Shown here piece by piece: positions 49,247 through 59,500 of a stretch of DNA of 64,000 nucleotides (positions within the stretch are counted from its first letter, which is position 1; every line of letters starts with the position of its first letter). This stretch comes from Kamptonema formosum PCC 6407. Its GTDB lineage: Bacteria > Cyanobacteriota > Cyanobacteriia > Cyanobacteriales > Microcoleaceae. The notes under the pieces were generated by a model. It had not been told where the DNA came from. It ran no database searches and saw nothing but the letters and a program-made list of their open reading frames with translations. A program made the position numbers and the translations under genes. The stretch is from assembly GCF_000332155.1 (NCBI RefSeq), contig NZ_KB235898.1, positions 62,001 to 126,000 on the forward strand, given 5' to 3'.

Positions 49247-50404
49247 TTACCTGATTCGATCTGCAATTAGGTCGGAAAGTATAGATGCCATTGCCTGAAT
49301 ACTATATCTCTCTACACATCTTTGCCTAGCTTTCATTCCTTGAGAATTCGCAGATGCCTGATTCTTAAATATCCATTGAATTTTCTGGGAAATTTGAGAT
49401 GGAGAACTAGGCTCAACCAAATAACCTGTAGCACCTAAAATTTCTGGAATATCTCCCACTCGTGTAGACAAAATTGGCTTAGCCATTGCCATGCCATCCG
49501 TCAACTTTAGTGGAAATTGGGCCACTGCTGTAGGAGTATCTCGCTGAGGAACGACTACAATATGAGCAGCCGCTATCACCCCAGGCATTACCTCGACAGG
49601 AAACTTTGGTAATTTAATAATCCAACGTCCCCATTGTTGCACAAGTCTATCGTCATAGTCATCATAAGGGCTGCCACCTACAATCACTAACTTTAAATCT
49701 GATTCATTTAACTCCTCCAGCGCCATTAAAACATCCTCAACGCCCTTGTGAGGTCGCGGTGCACCCGGAAACATCAAAATTCGATACCCGGAGAGACCAT
49801 AACGCTCTCTACTTATTTCTGGATTATACTTAGCGGGATCGAACATTTCAGTATCTTTGCCATTGGGTAAATATATCCCACCAAAACGCTGTTGCAAAAA
49901 CTTACTATTTACAGTGATCGCATCAGCACGAGCTATCAATTTTTCCATCCACTTGATATATAGTGGATGATCTAGCTGTTTCAACTGACCATTTTTCTTA
50001 AAAATATCTCGATACAATTGTTTGAGAGAAGGACTATACTCCCACCGATCTCCACCATACCAGCTCAGTTCCCAGTCATCAATATCTAAGATTACTGGAC
50101 GGCGATCTTGCAGCTTTTTTAATAGAGATAAGCCAAAGCTAGCTGGCTTAGGTTTAACTGCGTAAATAATATCTCCATCTATTTTTTTTAAATGTTGTTT
50201 AATTGCTCCCAAAAACTCAGGATAGTTCTTTCCCGGTGCAGCATAGAGGGGAATATTCCTGGGAGGAGTAGCATAAAGTTCTTTGCCGAATTGAAATCCG
50301 ACAACTTCTACCTCATAATTTAGTTCGATCAGAGCTTGAGCAAGGAGAAAGGCACGAAGTGCTTCTGCTCCCGACAAATCGCTCACGACTAATGACACTT
50401 TCAC
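49247..50404 (-). CDS. Glycosyltransferase family 4 protein
   Basis: 385 residues, GT-B fold. It starts MKVSLVVSDLSGAEALRAFLLAQALIELNYEVEVVGFQFGK, the glycine-containing acceptor loop being partly changed. Donor half: RILMFPGAPRPHKGVEDVLMALEEL, LVIVGG, VVVPQRDTPTAVAQFPLKLTDGMAMAKPILSTRVGDIPEI (an altered E-x7-E region) and GYLVEPSSPSQI. It probably adds one sugar in the glycan of this cluster. It lies upstream of the exporter, 85 bases away on the same strand. Cytosolic; ends in SDLIADRIR. Confidence 0.9.
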   Translation of the reverse strand: MKVSLVVSDLSGAEALRAFLLAQALIELNYEVEVVGFQFGKELYATPPRNIPLYAAPGKNYPEFLGAIKQHLKKIDGDIIYAVKPKPASFGLSLLKKLQDRRPVILDIDDWELSWYGGDRWEYSPSLKQLYRDIFKKNGQLKQLDHPLYIKWMEKLIARADAITVNSKFLQQRFGGIYLPNGKDTEMFDPAKYNPEISRERYGLSGYRILMFPGAPRPHKGVEDVLMALEELNESDLKLVIVGGSPYDDYDDRLVQQWGRWIIKLPKFPVEVMPGVIAAAHIVVVPQRDTPTAVAQFPLKLTDGMAMAKPILSTRVGDIPEILGATGYLVEPSSPSQISQKIQWIFKNQASANSQGMKARQRCVERYSIQAMASILSDLIADRIR

Positions 50405-50483
50405 TCTTGTTATTTATGGGAAATTTGATTTATTTTCCCGCTTAATAGAGATTTTGTCAATATTGATAAATACCACAGTACTT

Positions 50484-51311
50484 TTATCTTATACGCCAAG
50501 GATTTTTTAGTTGATTGGGCAATAGAAATTTAGCGCCACGATCGAAAATTCTAGTAAAGAGCGATCGCGTCACATTTTTTGCATACTGAGGTCGGTAAGG
50601 ATAGGTACAGTGTAGTACCTTAACTGGCTCATGAATACTGTACAATTCTTTCCACTTATCTAGATAATTATAACAGGGTGGCAAGATTTTCATCGTCGGT
50701 TTTACAGTTTCAATGGCAGCAGCAAAAGCACCTTGATCTTTTAACAATAACAGATGTTGATGGGCAATAACAAGCTGAAAATATTGGTGGAAATGCTGAA
50801 ATAAAATCTCAACTTGGCTACTTTTTATAAACGCCATAAAACCGCCGTTGTATTGAATACTATTTTCTTGAAGCGGTAGTCCAATGGATTGTAGAGTCGG
50901 CAAAATTTCTTGCTTAACTCTCAACAAGTTTGAAGCTTTAGCAATCGAAGGTTGAACATCTTCTGTCACCAAAAAATCAACTTCATCTAAATCATCGAAT
51001 ACTTCATTTATTGGCGATAGCAGACAAATATCACAATCCATATATATCGTTTTTTCAAAAGGGGATTCTTGATATAAAAGCATCTTAGCTTCTCGCGAAG
51101 CCAAAACGGGATTTTCACTAGAGGGTGCTGGTTTCAAGATGACATTCCCAAAAGCCTTAAGCAAAGGATATAAAATCCAAGGGATTCTATCTACCAAAAT
51201 GATAATTTTTTCTTGGTGAAACTTCCTCACAGAAGCCAAAAAATGAATGCAATCCTGAAAGGAGTAAAGACCTGTTAAAATAGTAATAAACCCTTTTTTT
51301 TCTAATTTCAT
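50484..51311 (-). CDS. GT8-like glycosyltransferase, paralogue D
   Basis: 275 residues. DxD is in FEKTIYMDCDICLLSPINEVFDDLDEVDFLVTED, with Asp-Cys-Asp for the usual Asp-Ala-Asp. It is related to the three tandem proteins at 41987-44918 by FEKxIYxDxD and by YNGGFMAFIKSS and DQGAFAAAIE, but the N-terminus (KKGFITILTGLYSFQDCIHFLASVRKF) and C-terminus differ, so it belongs to another branch. The product is probably a cytosolic transferase of the same glycan pathway. Flanking gaps (about 80 and 100 bases) are A/T-rich and free of the usual heptamer arrays. Confidence 0.82.
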   Translation of the reverse strand: MKLEKKGFITILTGLYSFQDCIHFLASVRKFHQEKIIILVDRIPWILYPLLKAFGNVILKPAPSSENPVLASREAKMLLYQESPFEKTIYMDCDICLLSPINEVFDDLDEVDFLVTEDVQPSIAKASNLLRVKQEILPTLQSIGLPLQENSIQYNGGFMAFIKSSQVEILFQHFHQYFQLVIAHQHLLLLKDQGAFAAAIETVKPTMKILPPCYNYLDKWKELYSIHEPVKVLHCTYPYRPQYAKNVTRSLFTRIFDRGAKFLLPNQLKNPWRIR

Positions 51312-51412
51312 AATTCCCGTTATTTACCTTTTTATTTTAACTTCTATGTAGTCAAGATTTTCAGCGCTTTATTTTAATCAAAAAAGTAGTTCAATATTTG
51401 ATATAGTATTAA

Positions 51413-52336
51413 TCAGTGCGTCCATTCCCAAAAACTCTCACTCCAATCATCTCGGTAATAGAAACTTCCTTTCCATTCATAAAAATGGACAAAATCATTT
51501 AAGTTAACTTCTTTATGGACATCTCTAATCATGTACAGTGGTTTATTGCCATAAAAAGAAGCCCACATAGTATAACTGCTCGGTGCCCCGATAATATAGT
51601 CGCACTTAGCTAAAGCATACATATCTTCAATTAAATGATTGTTGCCAAAAATATAGTTAAACTGCTCAAATAAACTGCTTTCTTGCTTTAGGTTAGAGCA
51701 GATTAAAAATTTGATGTTTTTACCTATAAATAGGTTTTGAACGGAGTTCATTACTTTGATATATTGCTCAGTTTGATAAAAGTATCTTCCTTTTTGGTGT
51801 TGAGCGTAATCACCCTGACGAATATGCACTCCGATGACAATATCAGAGTCAATTCTGATATTTGACATCAGACTATTTACATGATACTGATATTTGTCTA
51901 GGGGAGTAAAGTAGGCTCTAATTTGAGGAGCATAATCGTATAATTTTTTTGTGTCTTCTACAAACCATCCATCTCGAAACAACCAGCCTTTAAAACAAAA
52001 TATAGATCTTTGCTTAAGTTCGTTTTTATCTTGATAATTATTCCAATTAAAAGGCTTTTCTCGGCTAATTTCTTTGACTTTCACAATTCCTTTTTCAGTT
52101 AAATAACGGGCGATAGTATAAAATTTACTACGAATAAACTTATTCCCTTTTATGGTAATAGCCAGAGGGGGATAGCAACATGAAAAATCCCTAGCACTAC
52201 CTTGAAAGAAATCAGCATATTCTTCAAAAGCTGGATTAATAACCCTTAGATTATTCTCAATCGCAAAAGCAATAAAATTAGCAAAAAGTAGCAATCTATT
52301 ACCCAGTTGCCCAGATTTTGCAGCAATTACTAGCAT
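51413..52336 (-). CDS. GT11-like (alpha-1,2-fucosyltransferase-type) glycosyltransferase
   Basis: 307 residues. The N-terminal KSGQLGNRLLLFANFIAFAIENN and the central IGVHIRQGDYAQHQKGRYFY (the HxRxGDY motif that holds the GDP part of the donor) place it near GT11. A third motif, DYIIGAPSSYTMWASFYGNKPLYMI, follows as in the family. Donor probably GDP-fucose, but no GDP-fucose pathway gene is in the window. The sequence is strongly A/T-rich (many Lys, Ile, Asn and Phe) compared with the flanking galE, which may reflect transfer of this part of the cluster. Confidence 0.85.
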   Translation of the reverse strand: MLVIAAKSGQLGNRLLLFANFIAFAIENNLRVINPAFEEYADFFQGSARDFSCCYPPLAITIKGNKFIRSKFYTIARYLTEKGIVKVKEISREKPFNWNNYQDKNELKQRSIFCFKGWLFRDGWFVEDTKKLYDYAPQIRAYFTPLDKYQYHVNSLMSNIRIDSDIVIGVHIRQGDYAQHQKGRYFYQTEQYIKVMNSVQNLFIGKNIKFLICSNLKQESSLFEQFNYIFGNNHLIEDMYALAKCDYIIGAPSSYTMWASFYGNKPLYMIRDVHKEVNLNDFVHFYEWKGSFYYRDDWSESFWEWTH

Positions 52337-52374
52337 ATTTGATTTTCTCCACTTTTAACTAATTTTATTTAATG

Positions 52375-53373
52375 CTAGCTATGACGCTGTTGATGCCACT
52401 GCCAAGCATGAGATACGATATTATCTAAATCTGGATATTCAGGAATCCAACCCAGAATCTGTCTAGCTTTCTCACTACTTCCAACTAAAATAGGCGGATC
52501 TCCGGGGCGGCGATCGCACTCTAAAGCTTTTATTTCTCGCCCCGTTATTTTTCGCGCCATTTCTATCACCTCTTTAACTGAAAATCCACCTCCATTACCT
52601 AAGTTAAAAAAGTCCGACTTCCCACCCTTTAATAAATATTCTAACCCTAAAATATGAGCAGATGCTAAGTCATTAACATGAATATAATCCCGAATACAAG
52701 TACCGTCAGGGGTATCATAATCCGTGCCGAAAATCGAGATAGAATCTCGCTTACCCAAAGCAGTTAGTAGCACTAAGGGGATGAGATGAGTTTCTGGGTT
52801 GTGATCCTCTCCTAACAACCCATTCGGATCGGCACCGGCAGCATTAAAGTAGCGAAAGCTAACAGATTTCAAGTTATAAGCTGCATCAAAATCTGATAAT
52901 ATGCGTTCTACCATTAACTTAGTAGCACCATAAGGATTGATGGGATTTTGGGGGTGATCTTCCGTTAGGGGAACCTTATTTGGCACGCCATAAGTCGCAC
53001 AAGTAGAAGAAAATACAAATTTATTGACACCAGCAGCTAACATCGCTTCCAAAAGGGTGAGAGTTCCTACTACATTATTGCGGTAATATTTGGCAGGATC
53101 GGTGACAGATTCGCCTACATAGGCATAGGCGGAAAAGTGCATTACTGCTGTAATATTATGAGTGGCAAATAAACGATCTAAAAGGCTGCGATCGTTGGTA
53201 TCTCCAACTATTAATTTTACCTGTAAAACTTTTTCGACTAACTCTTGATGCCCGTAAACTAAGTTGTCTAAAATTACTAAGTCATAACCTGCTAGTTTCA
53301 GTGCTAGAACGGCGTGAGAGCCAATATATCCAGCTCCACCTGTCACTAAAATAGTTCCCTTTTCTGTGTTCAT
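52375..53373 (-). CDS. galE: UDP-glucose 4-epimerase
   Basis: 332 residues. NAD-dependent conversion of UDP-glucose to UDP-galactose. The Rossmann motif is TGGAGYIGSHAVLAL; catalytic Ser and Tyr-Lys are in FSSTCATYGV and NPYGATKLMVE; substrate-binding segments are SVSFRYFNAAGADPNG, YDTPDGTCIRDYIHVNDLASAH and RRPGDPPILVGSSEKA. Full family length. It starts the minus-strand glycan series and gives it a UDP-galactose supply. Upstream there is 154 bases of non-coding sequence with an AACTTACGCATTAG motif that recalls the end of repeat family P2. Confidence 0.95.
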   Translation of the reverse strand: MNTEKGTILVTGGAGYIGSHAVLALKLAGYDLVILDNLVYGHQELVEKVLQVKLIVGDTNDRSLLDRLFATHNITAVMHFSAYAYVGESVTDPAKYYRNNVVGTLTLLEAMLAAGVNKFVFSSTCATYGVPNKVPLTEDHPQNPINPYGATKLMVERILSDFDAAYNLKSVSFRYFNAAGADPNGLLGEDHNPETHLIPLVLLTALGKRDSISIFGTDYDTPDGTCIRDYIHVNDLASAHILGLEYLLKGGKSDFFNLGNGGGFSVKEVIEMARKITGREIKALECDRRPGDPPILVGSSEKARQILGWIPEYPDLDNIVSHAWQWHQQRHS

Positions 53374-53527
53374 TTTTGCCTCTGTTACTTTTGTGTTCTT
53401 ATCTAATTTTCGGGGTGGAAACAGAACTTACGCATTAGTTATTTAAGGTTTATCTCCGGGCGATATAATTGCTGGAAATATGACTTTACTAAAAAATAGG
53501 AGCGTAAGTCATAGATAATTTTAAACT

Positions 53528-53734
53528 TTAGTCAACGAACTTGAGCCGACCGATTTGGATATAGTCAAATATGCGGTTAATTTGATGGCGTTGTTCTTCA
53601 GTGATTTTGTCATCAGAAAGTAGGGCCGAAGTCAGCAGGAGATGGTCTCGGCGACTGAGTTTACCTGATGAGGTGATTCGCTCTATCATGTGATAAATAC
53701 CTAAGTTTGATCTGTTTTGAGGTGTTCGCAACAT
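53528..53734 (-). CDS. Small conserved-looking hypothetical protein
   Basis: 68 residues: MIERITSSGKLSRRDHLLLTSALLSDDKITEEQRHQINRIFDYIQIGRLKFVD makes up its last 53. It is helical, with a SRRDHLLLTSALLSD unit and no signal peptide or membrane segment. The composition and the defined helix pattern suggest a real gene, and I believe similar small proteins occur widely in cyanobacteria, without a known role. The start may be ATG 53734 (MLRTPQNRSN) or the internal ATG at residue 16. It is divergent from gloB. Confidence 0.65.
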   Translation of the reverse strand: MLRTPQNRSNLGIYHMIERITSSGKLSRRDHLLLTSALLSDDKITEEQRHQINRIFDYIQIGRLKFVD

Positions 53735-53923
53735 AGAGTCTTCTCTTTGAGCTAGCCCTTTGCAAAGGCTCTGAGCCAGAATTGGTTTAACCGCAGCAGG
53801 TTCATAAATTACCAGTATACAAGCACGCTCTGCTAGGATTTTCTATTATTCAGTTTTAGTTGTAGATCGGAGCATATTTTTAGTAAAATAAATAAAGTTG
53901 AACAAAGCTGAGGGGCAATTTTC

Positions 53924-54697
53924 ATGGAGGTTTACAGGTTGCCGATACTGTCGGACAACTATATTTTTTTACTCCACGATCGCGATCGCAACATTGCAGC
54001 CGTAGTCGATCCGGGACTTGCACAGCCAGTATTGCAGCAACTTCAAGCACTTGGAACCCCATTAACAGCAATTTTCAACACTCACCACCATAACGACCAC
54101 ATAGGCGGTAACTCAGAACTGTTGCAACGCTTTCCCTACGCCAAAGTTTATGCCGGAATCAAAGACCGAGGCAGAATCCCTGGAGCCGAGGTATTTTTAG
54201 AAGATGGCGATCGCGTCAGTTTTGCCGCTCAAACTGCCCAAATCTTCTTCGTACCCGGACATACCAAAGCTCACATTGCCTATTATTTTCCCCCCAACCA
54301 CCCCAAGGAGAACGGGGAATTATTCTGCGGCGACACCCTATTTGCTGGTGGCTGTGGTCGTGTCTCTGAAAGCACGCCAGACCAAATGCTAGCCTCCCTC
54401 AACAAACTGCGAGCTTTACCAGATAATACTAGAGTCTGGTGTGCCCACGAATACACCCTCAAAAATCTGCAATTTGCCCTGACAGTAGATCCCGATAACC
54501 CAGATTTACAGCATCGCTTCGCCAAAGTCAAGGCTGCCAGAAATCGCTCGGAGGCAACCATACCCTCGACGATCGCACTAGAGAAAAATACCAATCCATT
54601 TCTACGATGCGATCGCCCCAACCTCCAATCAGCCACCAACAGCAAAGATCCTACACTAACCTTTACCCGTCTACGGCGGATGAAAGATCAATTTTAA
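53924..54697 (+). CDS. gloB: Hydroxyacylglutathione hydrolase (glyoxalase II)
   Basis: 257 residues, metallo-beta-lactamase fold. Hydrolyses S-lactoylglutathione to lactate and glutathione, the second step of methylglyoxal removal. The binuclear metal site is [10 protein letters not shown] (His54, His56, Asp58, His59), with [24 protein letters not shown] and [14 protein letters not shown] (third-site His). The C-terminal domain contains the family Arg/Asn/Pro-rich NTNPFLRCD segment that contacts glutathione. The start is ATG 53924, preceded by GAGGGG. Cytosolic. It stands before rplI in the same direction. Confidence 0.96.
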   Translation: MEVYRLPILSDNYIFLLHDRDRNIAAVVDPGLAQPVLQQLQALGTPLTAIFNTHHHNDHIGGNSELLQRFPYAKVYAGIKDRGRIPGAEVFLEDGDRVSFAAQTAQIFFVPGHTKAHIAYYFPPNHPKENGELFCGDTLFAGGCGRVSESTPDQMLASLNKLRALPDNTRVWCAHEYTLKNLQFALTVDPDNPDLQHRFAKVKAARNRSEATIPSTIALEKNTNPFLRCDRPNLQSATNSKDPTLTFTRLRRMKDQF

Positions 54698-54762
54698 TGT
54701 GCGATCGCTAACAGCAAGCAACCTCAAAAGCCCAACACAATTTTTATTTTTATATATTTTTC

Positions 54763-54808
54763 CCCCTGCTCCCCCTGCTCCCCCGCTCCCCCGCCCCCCC
54801 GCTCCCTT
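54763..54808. repeat. CCCCGCTCC-type C-rich array
   Basis: CCCCCTGCTCC and CCCCGCTCC units lie between gloB and rplI. They are identical in type to the array within the aminotransferase gene. Confidence 0.88.
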
Positions 54809-54870
54809 GCCATCCTTACCCAAACTTCGATAATATAAAGAGTTCGAGTTACAAAAATACAGGAATCACC

Positions 54871-55329
54871 GTGAGCAAGCGCGTCCAATTAGTCTTAAAT
54901 AAGGATGTCACCAAACTAGGAAAAGTTGGAGACCTAGTAGAAGTAGCCCCAGGCTACGCCCGCAACTACCTACTGCCCCAAGGAATCGCCTATCGTACAA
55001 CCCCAGGCATTCTCAAGCAAGTAGAACGCCGCAGAGAGGCCGAAAGGCAGCGTCAGCTTGAGCTCAAGCAACAAGCTGAAACCCGCAAAAAAGCCCTCGA
55101 ATCCGCCCCCACTTTCATCATCTCCAAACAAGTCGGCGAAGGTGAGGCAATTTTTGGTACAGTCACCACCCAAGAAGTTGCAGAGTTGATTTTCAACACC
55201 ACTGGACAAGAAATAGATCGACGCGGTATTCACTTACCTGAAATTCGCAAAACAGGTTCCTACAAAGCTGAAATCAAGCTTCACGCAGATGTTAATGCCG
55301 AAGTAGAAATTCAAGTTGTGTCTTTGTAG
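54871..55329 (+). CDS. rplI: 50S ribosomal protein L9
   Basis: 152 residues. L9 binds 23S rRNA near the L1 stalk and helps to keep the reading frame. The N-terminal domain contains [32 protein letters not shown], the family signature. A long connecting helix ([24 protein letters not shown]) follows, then the C-terminal domain with [20 protein letters not shown]. Start is GTG 54871 preceded by AGGAATC. rplI often precedes dnaB in bacteria; here 1.2 kb with xisHI and a MITE-like element separates them. Confidence 0.97.
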   Translation: MSKRVQLVLNKDVTKLGKVGDLVEVAPGYARNYLLPQGIAYRTTPGILKQVERRREAERQRQLELKQQAETRKKALESAPTFIISKQVGEGEAIFGTVTTQEVAELIFNTTGQEIDRRGIHLPEIRKTGSYKAEIKLHADVNAEVEIQVVSL

Positions 55330-55379
55330 GCATTGGGATCAAATTATTGATGTCAACTTAACGTTAAACCGAATGTCCA

Positions 55380-55430
55380 GCAGGGGTTTTAACCCCTGCC
55401 TCATAGATTTAGTCCTCTTAAGAGGACTAA
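55380..55430. terminator. Two adjacent perfect hairpins after rplI
   Basis: The first is a 20-base perfect palindrome with arms GCAGGGGTT / AACCCCTGC (55380-55399). The second is a 22-base palindrome with arms TTAGTCCTC / GAGGACTAA (55409-55430). Both are loop-less, and a U-tract is lacking. They end the rplI transcript or mark a repeat element inserted upstream of xisH. The same short palindromes are not repeated elsewhere in this window. Confidence 0.6.
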
Positions 55431-55499
55431 TACTTAGGATTTACGCAGGGACAAAAAAATTATGTTATTTTCTCCTCTCATATCAAACTTTCATAACTA

Positions 55500-55919
55500 A
55501 TGTCCAGACGTGATAATTTACATTTATCCCTGCGCCGCACTCTCGAAAAAGATGGGTGGACGATTACGGATGACCCGTTAATTTTAGTCTTAGAACAAAC
55601 GCTCTTGAAAGCTGATTTAGGAGCCGAAAAGTTTTTTGCCGCAGAAAAAGAAGGACGTAAAATAGCTGTGGAAATCAAAGACTTCGATTCCCCTTCAGTC
55701 ATTAATGAACTGGAAAAAACGATGGGGCAACTTCAGCTTTACCAATGGGCTTTGGAGAACCAAGAACCCGAACGACAGTTGTTTTTAGCCATCAGTCAAG
55801 TCGTCTATATTCGACACTTCCAAAAACCAATTTTTCAGTTAGCCGTCCAGAGGAATAGAATTAACTTATTAGTTTACGAACCAGAGCGGGAGGCTATTGT
55901 TCAATGGAGCGCCCATTAA
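55500..55919 (+). CDS. xisH: XisH family protein
   Basis: 139 residues. XisH is one of the accessory proteins (with XisF and XisI) needed in Anabaena for excision of the fdxN element during heterocyst formation; most cyanobacterial copies lie far from any such element and their role is unknown. The sequence has a restriction-endonuclease-like core: [34 protein letters not shown] (D...ExK pattern), then [15 protein letters not shown] and the [11 protein letters not shown] ending. Full length. The downstream xisI gene overlaps its last 16 bases. Start ATG 55500 lacks a good Shine-Dalgarno. Confidence 0.95.
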   Translation: MSRRDNLHLSLRRTLEKDGWTITDDPLILVLEQTLLKADLGAEKFFAAEKEGRKIAVEIKDFDSPSVINELEKTMGQLQLYQWALENQEPERQLFLAISQVVYIRHFQKPIFQLAVQRNRINLLVYEPEREAIVQWSAH

Positions 55920-56239
55920 GTTATGCAGATATCCTGAAAAAAACGCTGCAAGAGGCAACGCGAACCCAACCTCGCTTACAAGCGATTCAGCTTTATCCTG
56001 TCTGCGATACCGATTCCGGTCACTTTTTGATTCTAGCTACAGGCTGGGATAAGCAACGCTGGCTTGACACCATTCTGTTTCACGCTCGCTTGGTTGATGT
56101 TCAAGTCATCATTGAAGAAGATAACTTCGAGGAAGGGTTAACCTCTGCACTTATTGCCGCAGGTATCCAAGCAGAGCATATTGTGACGAGCCTTAATTAT
56201 CAAAGTGGTGCTAGTCCAGTGGTGTTTCAGGTGGTATGA
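55904..56239 (+). CDS. xisI: XisI family protein
   Basis: 111 residues, the standard partner of XisH. It begins [53 protein letters not shown], followed by [34 protein letters not shown], which is the family core, an alpha/beta fold. The start codon lies inside xisH (16-base overlap), so the two are translationally coupled, as is usual for the pair. No recombinase (XisF-like) gene is in the window, so excision activity cannot be assumed here; a toxin-antitoxin-like or nuclease-control role is possible. Confidence 0.95.
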   Translation: MERPLSYADILKKTLQEATRTQPRLQAIQLYPVCDTDSGHFLILATGWDKQRWLDTILFHARLVDVQVIIEEDNFEEGLTSALIAAGIQAEHIVTSLNYQSGASPVVFQVV

Positions 56240-56253
56240 AGTATTCCTGTCTT

Positions 56254-56404
56254 ATCCCTCTTTTGTCACTTTGGTCAGAGAAAAAGGCTTTATTCTTGCA
56301 ATATCTGGATTTTAGCCATTCTTAATAATTTATTCTTCGCAAGGCGAAAGCCTTACAAACAATTAGTTCCATAAAATTATCTACGGAGAGTGATAAAAGA
56401 TGAT
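56254..56404. mobile_element. MITE-like element, 151 bp, copy 2
   Basis: Left end ATCCCTCTTTTGTCACTT matches the 12208 copy exactly; the right terminal repeat has decayed (AGTGATAAAAGATGAT). The middle is about four-fifths identical, including TTCGCAAGGCGAAAGCCTT and the AGTTCCA..AAATTATCT segment. It lies directly after xisI, in the gap to dnaB. The remaining 140 bases before dnaB are A/T-rich with AAGGTGA as the dnaB ribosome-binding site. Confidence 0.85.
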
Positions 56405-56541
56405 TAACAACCCTCCTCAGCAATTTACCTCTCTTGCTTCTCCACCGCCACCAACTCATAAATTATCAAGAAAAAGATTTTAAGGGGTAGAAAATTATGC
56501 GAAACTTAGAATAGAGAACTTCGACTATTACAAGGTGACAA

Positions 56542-59500
56542 ATGAGTGAATTAATGCCAACCAATATCGAAGCAGAAGAGGCAATTTTAGGAGGCATACT
56601 AATTGACCCCGAAGCCATTTCGCGGATTGCCGAACTTCTCCGCCCAGACTTTTTTGCCATTACCGCCCATCAAGTCATCTACAAAGCCGCCCTCGACCTC
56701 TATTTTGAAGGCAAACCCACCGACTTAATGACCCTCACCACCTGGCTTGCTGACCGCAACAAATTAGAGCAAATAGGTGGACAAAGCAAGTTAGCACAAC
56801 TGGCAGAACGCACAGTTTCAGCAGTCAATATTGACCAATATGCCATATTAGTTGAAGATAAACATATTCGCCGCAAATTAATTCACGCTGGCAACGAAAT
56901 TGTCCAATTAGGTTACGAGACAGCCACAGAATTACCAATAGTTTTAGACAAAGCCGAACAAAAGATTTTTAACATCACTCAAGACCGTCCGCAGCAAGAT
57001 TTAGTTGCCATCAGCGAGACTGTAAACGTCATTTCTCAAGAGTTAGAAAATCGCAATGAAGGTTTAACCTTACCCGGTATCCCCTGCGGCTTTTATGACC
57101 TCGATGCCATGACCGGAGGCTTCCAGCGTTCTGATTTAATTATCGTTGCTGCTAGGCCATCAATGGGCAAGTGTATTGCCTTTGACACTCTAATAGTGCA
57201 AAAAGATGGTAGCGTTTCTACCATTCAAGAAATCTATCAGCAACATCAAGAACATCAAACAAAATTATTAACATTAGGCAAAGATTGGAAATTTCAGATA
57301 ACTCAACCCTCTGCCTTTATAGATGATGGCATCAAACCTACATTTCGAGTAACTACCAAACTTGGGAGGTTTGTAGAAACAACAACTACTCACCCCTATT
57401 TAACTATCAAAGGATGGCAACAACTTGCAGAACTTAAAGTAGGCAATAAAATTGCAGTTCCTCGCAAAATTGATGTCTTTGGCACAGAAAAAATTCGTCC
57501 CTGCGAAGTTAAGTTATTAGCTTATTTAATTGGTGATGGTTGTCTGGTAGATACAACACCAGAATTTACTAATAATCATCCTTTAATTCAAGCAGATTTT
57601 ACCCAAGCTGCTCAAGAATTCGCCGATTTAAAAGTTCGCAAGGAAGTGAGAGAAAACAAAGCTACAACCCTTTATGTATCCTTAAGCCAAGGTAAGAAAA
57701 ATCCTTTAACTGCATGGTTAGAAAAATTGGAACTGTGGCAGAAAGATGCTCACAATAAAACAGTACCATTCCTAATATTTAGGTTGGATAAATCACAAAT
57801 TGCTTTATTCCTTAACCGCCTTTTTTCAACTGATGGCTGGGCAACAGTTTTAACTAGCGGTCAGGCGCAATTAGGCTATTGCTCAGTTAGCGAAAAACTA
57901 GCTAGACAAATACAACATTTATTGCTAAGATTTGGTATAATTGCCAAGCTTAAAAAGCGTTATATCAAATATAAAAACACTCATAGAATAGCTTGGCAAT
58001 TAGATATTACTGATACCCAATCCATCAAAACATTTATTTCAAATATTGGAATTTTCGGCAAAGAAGATGCTGTAACAAAATTAGAAGCAGCCTTAGCCAA
58101 CAATCAATACAAGACTAACCGCGATTTAATTCCGATTGAAATCTGGGAAGAAATAGCCGCAGTAAAAGGTAATGAACCTTGGACTATTTTAGCACGGCGG
58201 GCGGGAATTAAGGGCTACACAAATATTCATGTAGGCAAGCGTTCGCTATCGCGCGAACGGCTTTTTATCCTGGCAACTGCCTTAGAAAATCTACCATTAC
58301 AACAATTAGCAACCAGCGATATCTACTGGGATGAAATTGTATCAATAGAACCGATGGGATACAAACAAGTCTATGATTTAACCATTCCCGAAACGCACAA
58401 CTTTGTTGCTAATGATATCTGCGTTCATAACACTGCATTCTGTACAAATATTGCCCATAATATCGCGGCTGCTCAGAAATTGCCAATAGCTATTTTTAGC
58501 TTAGAAATGTCAAAAGAACAGCTAGTACAGCGCCTTCTTTCCAGTGAAGCCGGAATCGAAAGTAATCGCCTGCGTTCTGGTAGAATTAGTCAAAACGAAT
58601 GGGCTCCTATAAGTAGCGCGATTGGTTCCCTATCAGAATTGCCAATTTTCATTGATGACACTCCCAATCTTACTGTTACAGAAATGCGCTCTAAAACTCG
58701 TCGCCTGCAAGCAGAACAAGGCGGAGCTTTAGGATTAATATTACTAGATTACTTGCAATTAATGGAGGGAAGTAGCGATAATCGGGTGCAAGAATTATCT
58801 CGAATTACGCGAAGTCTGAAAGGTTTAGCGCGGGAACTCAGCGTGCCAATTATTGCTTTATCTCAGTTAAGTAGAGGTGTAGAAGCGCGGACAAATAAGC
58901 GACCGATGATGTCAGATTTGAGAGAAAGCGGTTGTTTATCTGGGGATAGCTTGGTGACATTAGCTGACAATGGTACACAAGTACCAATTCGAGAATTAGT
59001 AGGAAAGTCTGGCTTCGCAGTTTGGGCGATCAATGAAGCTACAATGCAGTTAGAAAGAGCAATTGTTAGCAATGCTTTTTCTACTGGTTTAAAGCCTATA
59101 TTGCGGCTAACAACTCGCCTTGGACGCACCATTCAAGCAACTAGCAATCACAAATTTTTAACCCTTAATGGTTGGAAACGTTTGGATGAATTAGAAGCTG
59201 GTTCCCGTCTTGCTCTTCCTCGCTGTTTGCCTAGTCAATCTTTACAATATGCTATTCCAGCCATGCAACAGAATGGTATTACTACACGCCAGATGCAAGC
59301 TATGCTTGGCAACAAATATTGTGGTACAACTATTTATAAACAAAATTTTAGCCGTGAGCGAGCAGAAAAATTAGCTCAAGCAGTAAAGTCTGATGAAATT
59401 ACCCGTTTAATTAATAGCGATGTTTACTGGGATGAAATTATTTCTATAGAACCTGATGGTGAAACCGAAGTTTATGATTTAACAGTTCCTAAATTTCATA

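Noticed and set aside
55380-55430. tRNA or small RNA gene after rplI
   Set aside because: Two loop-less palindromes of 20 and 22 bases do not fit a cloverleaf and no T-loop consensus is seen.
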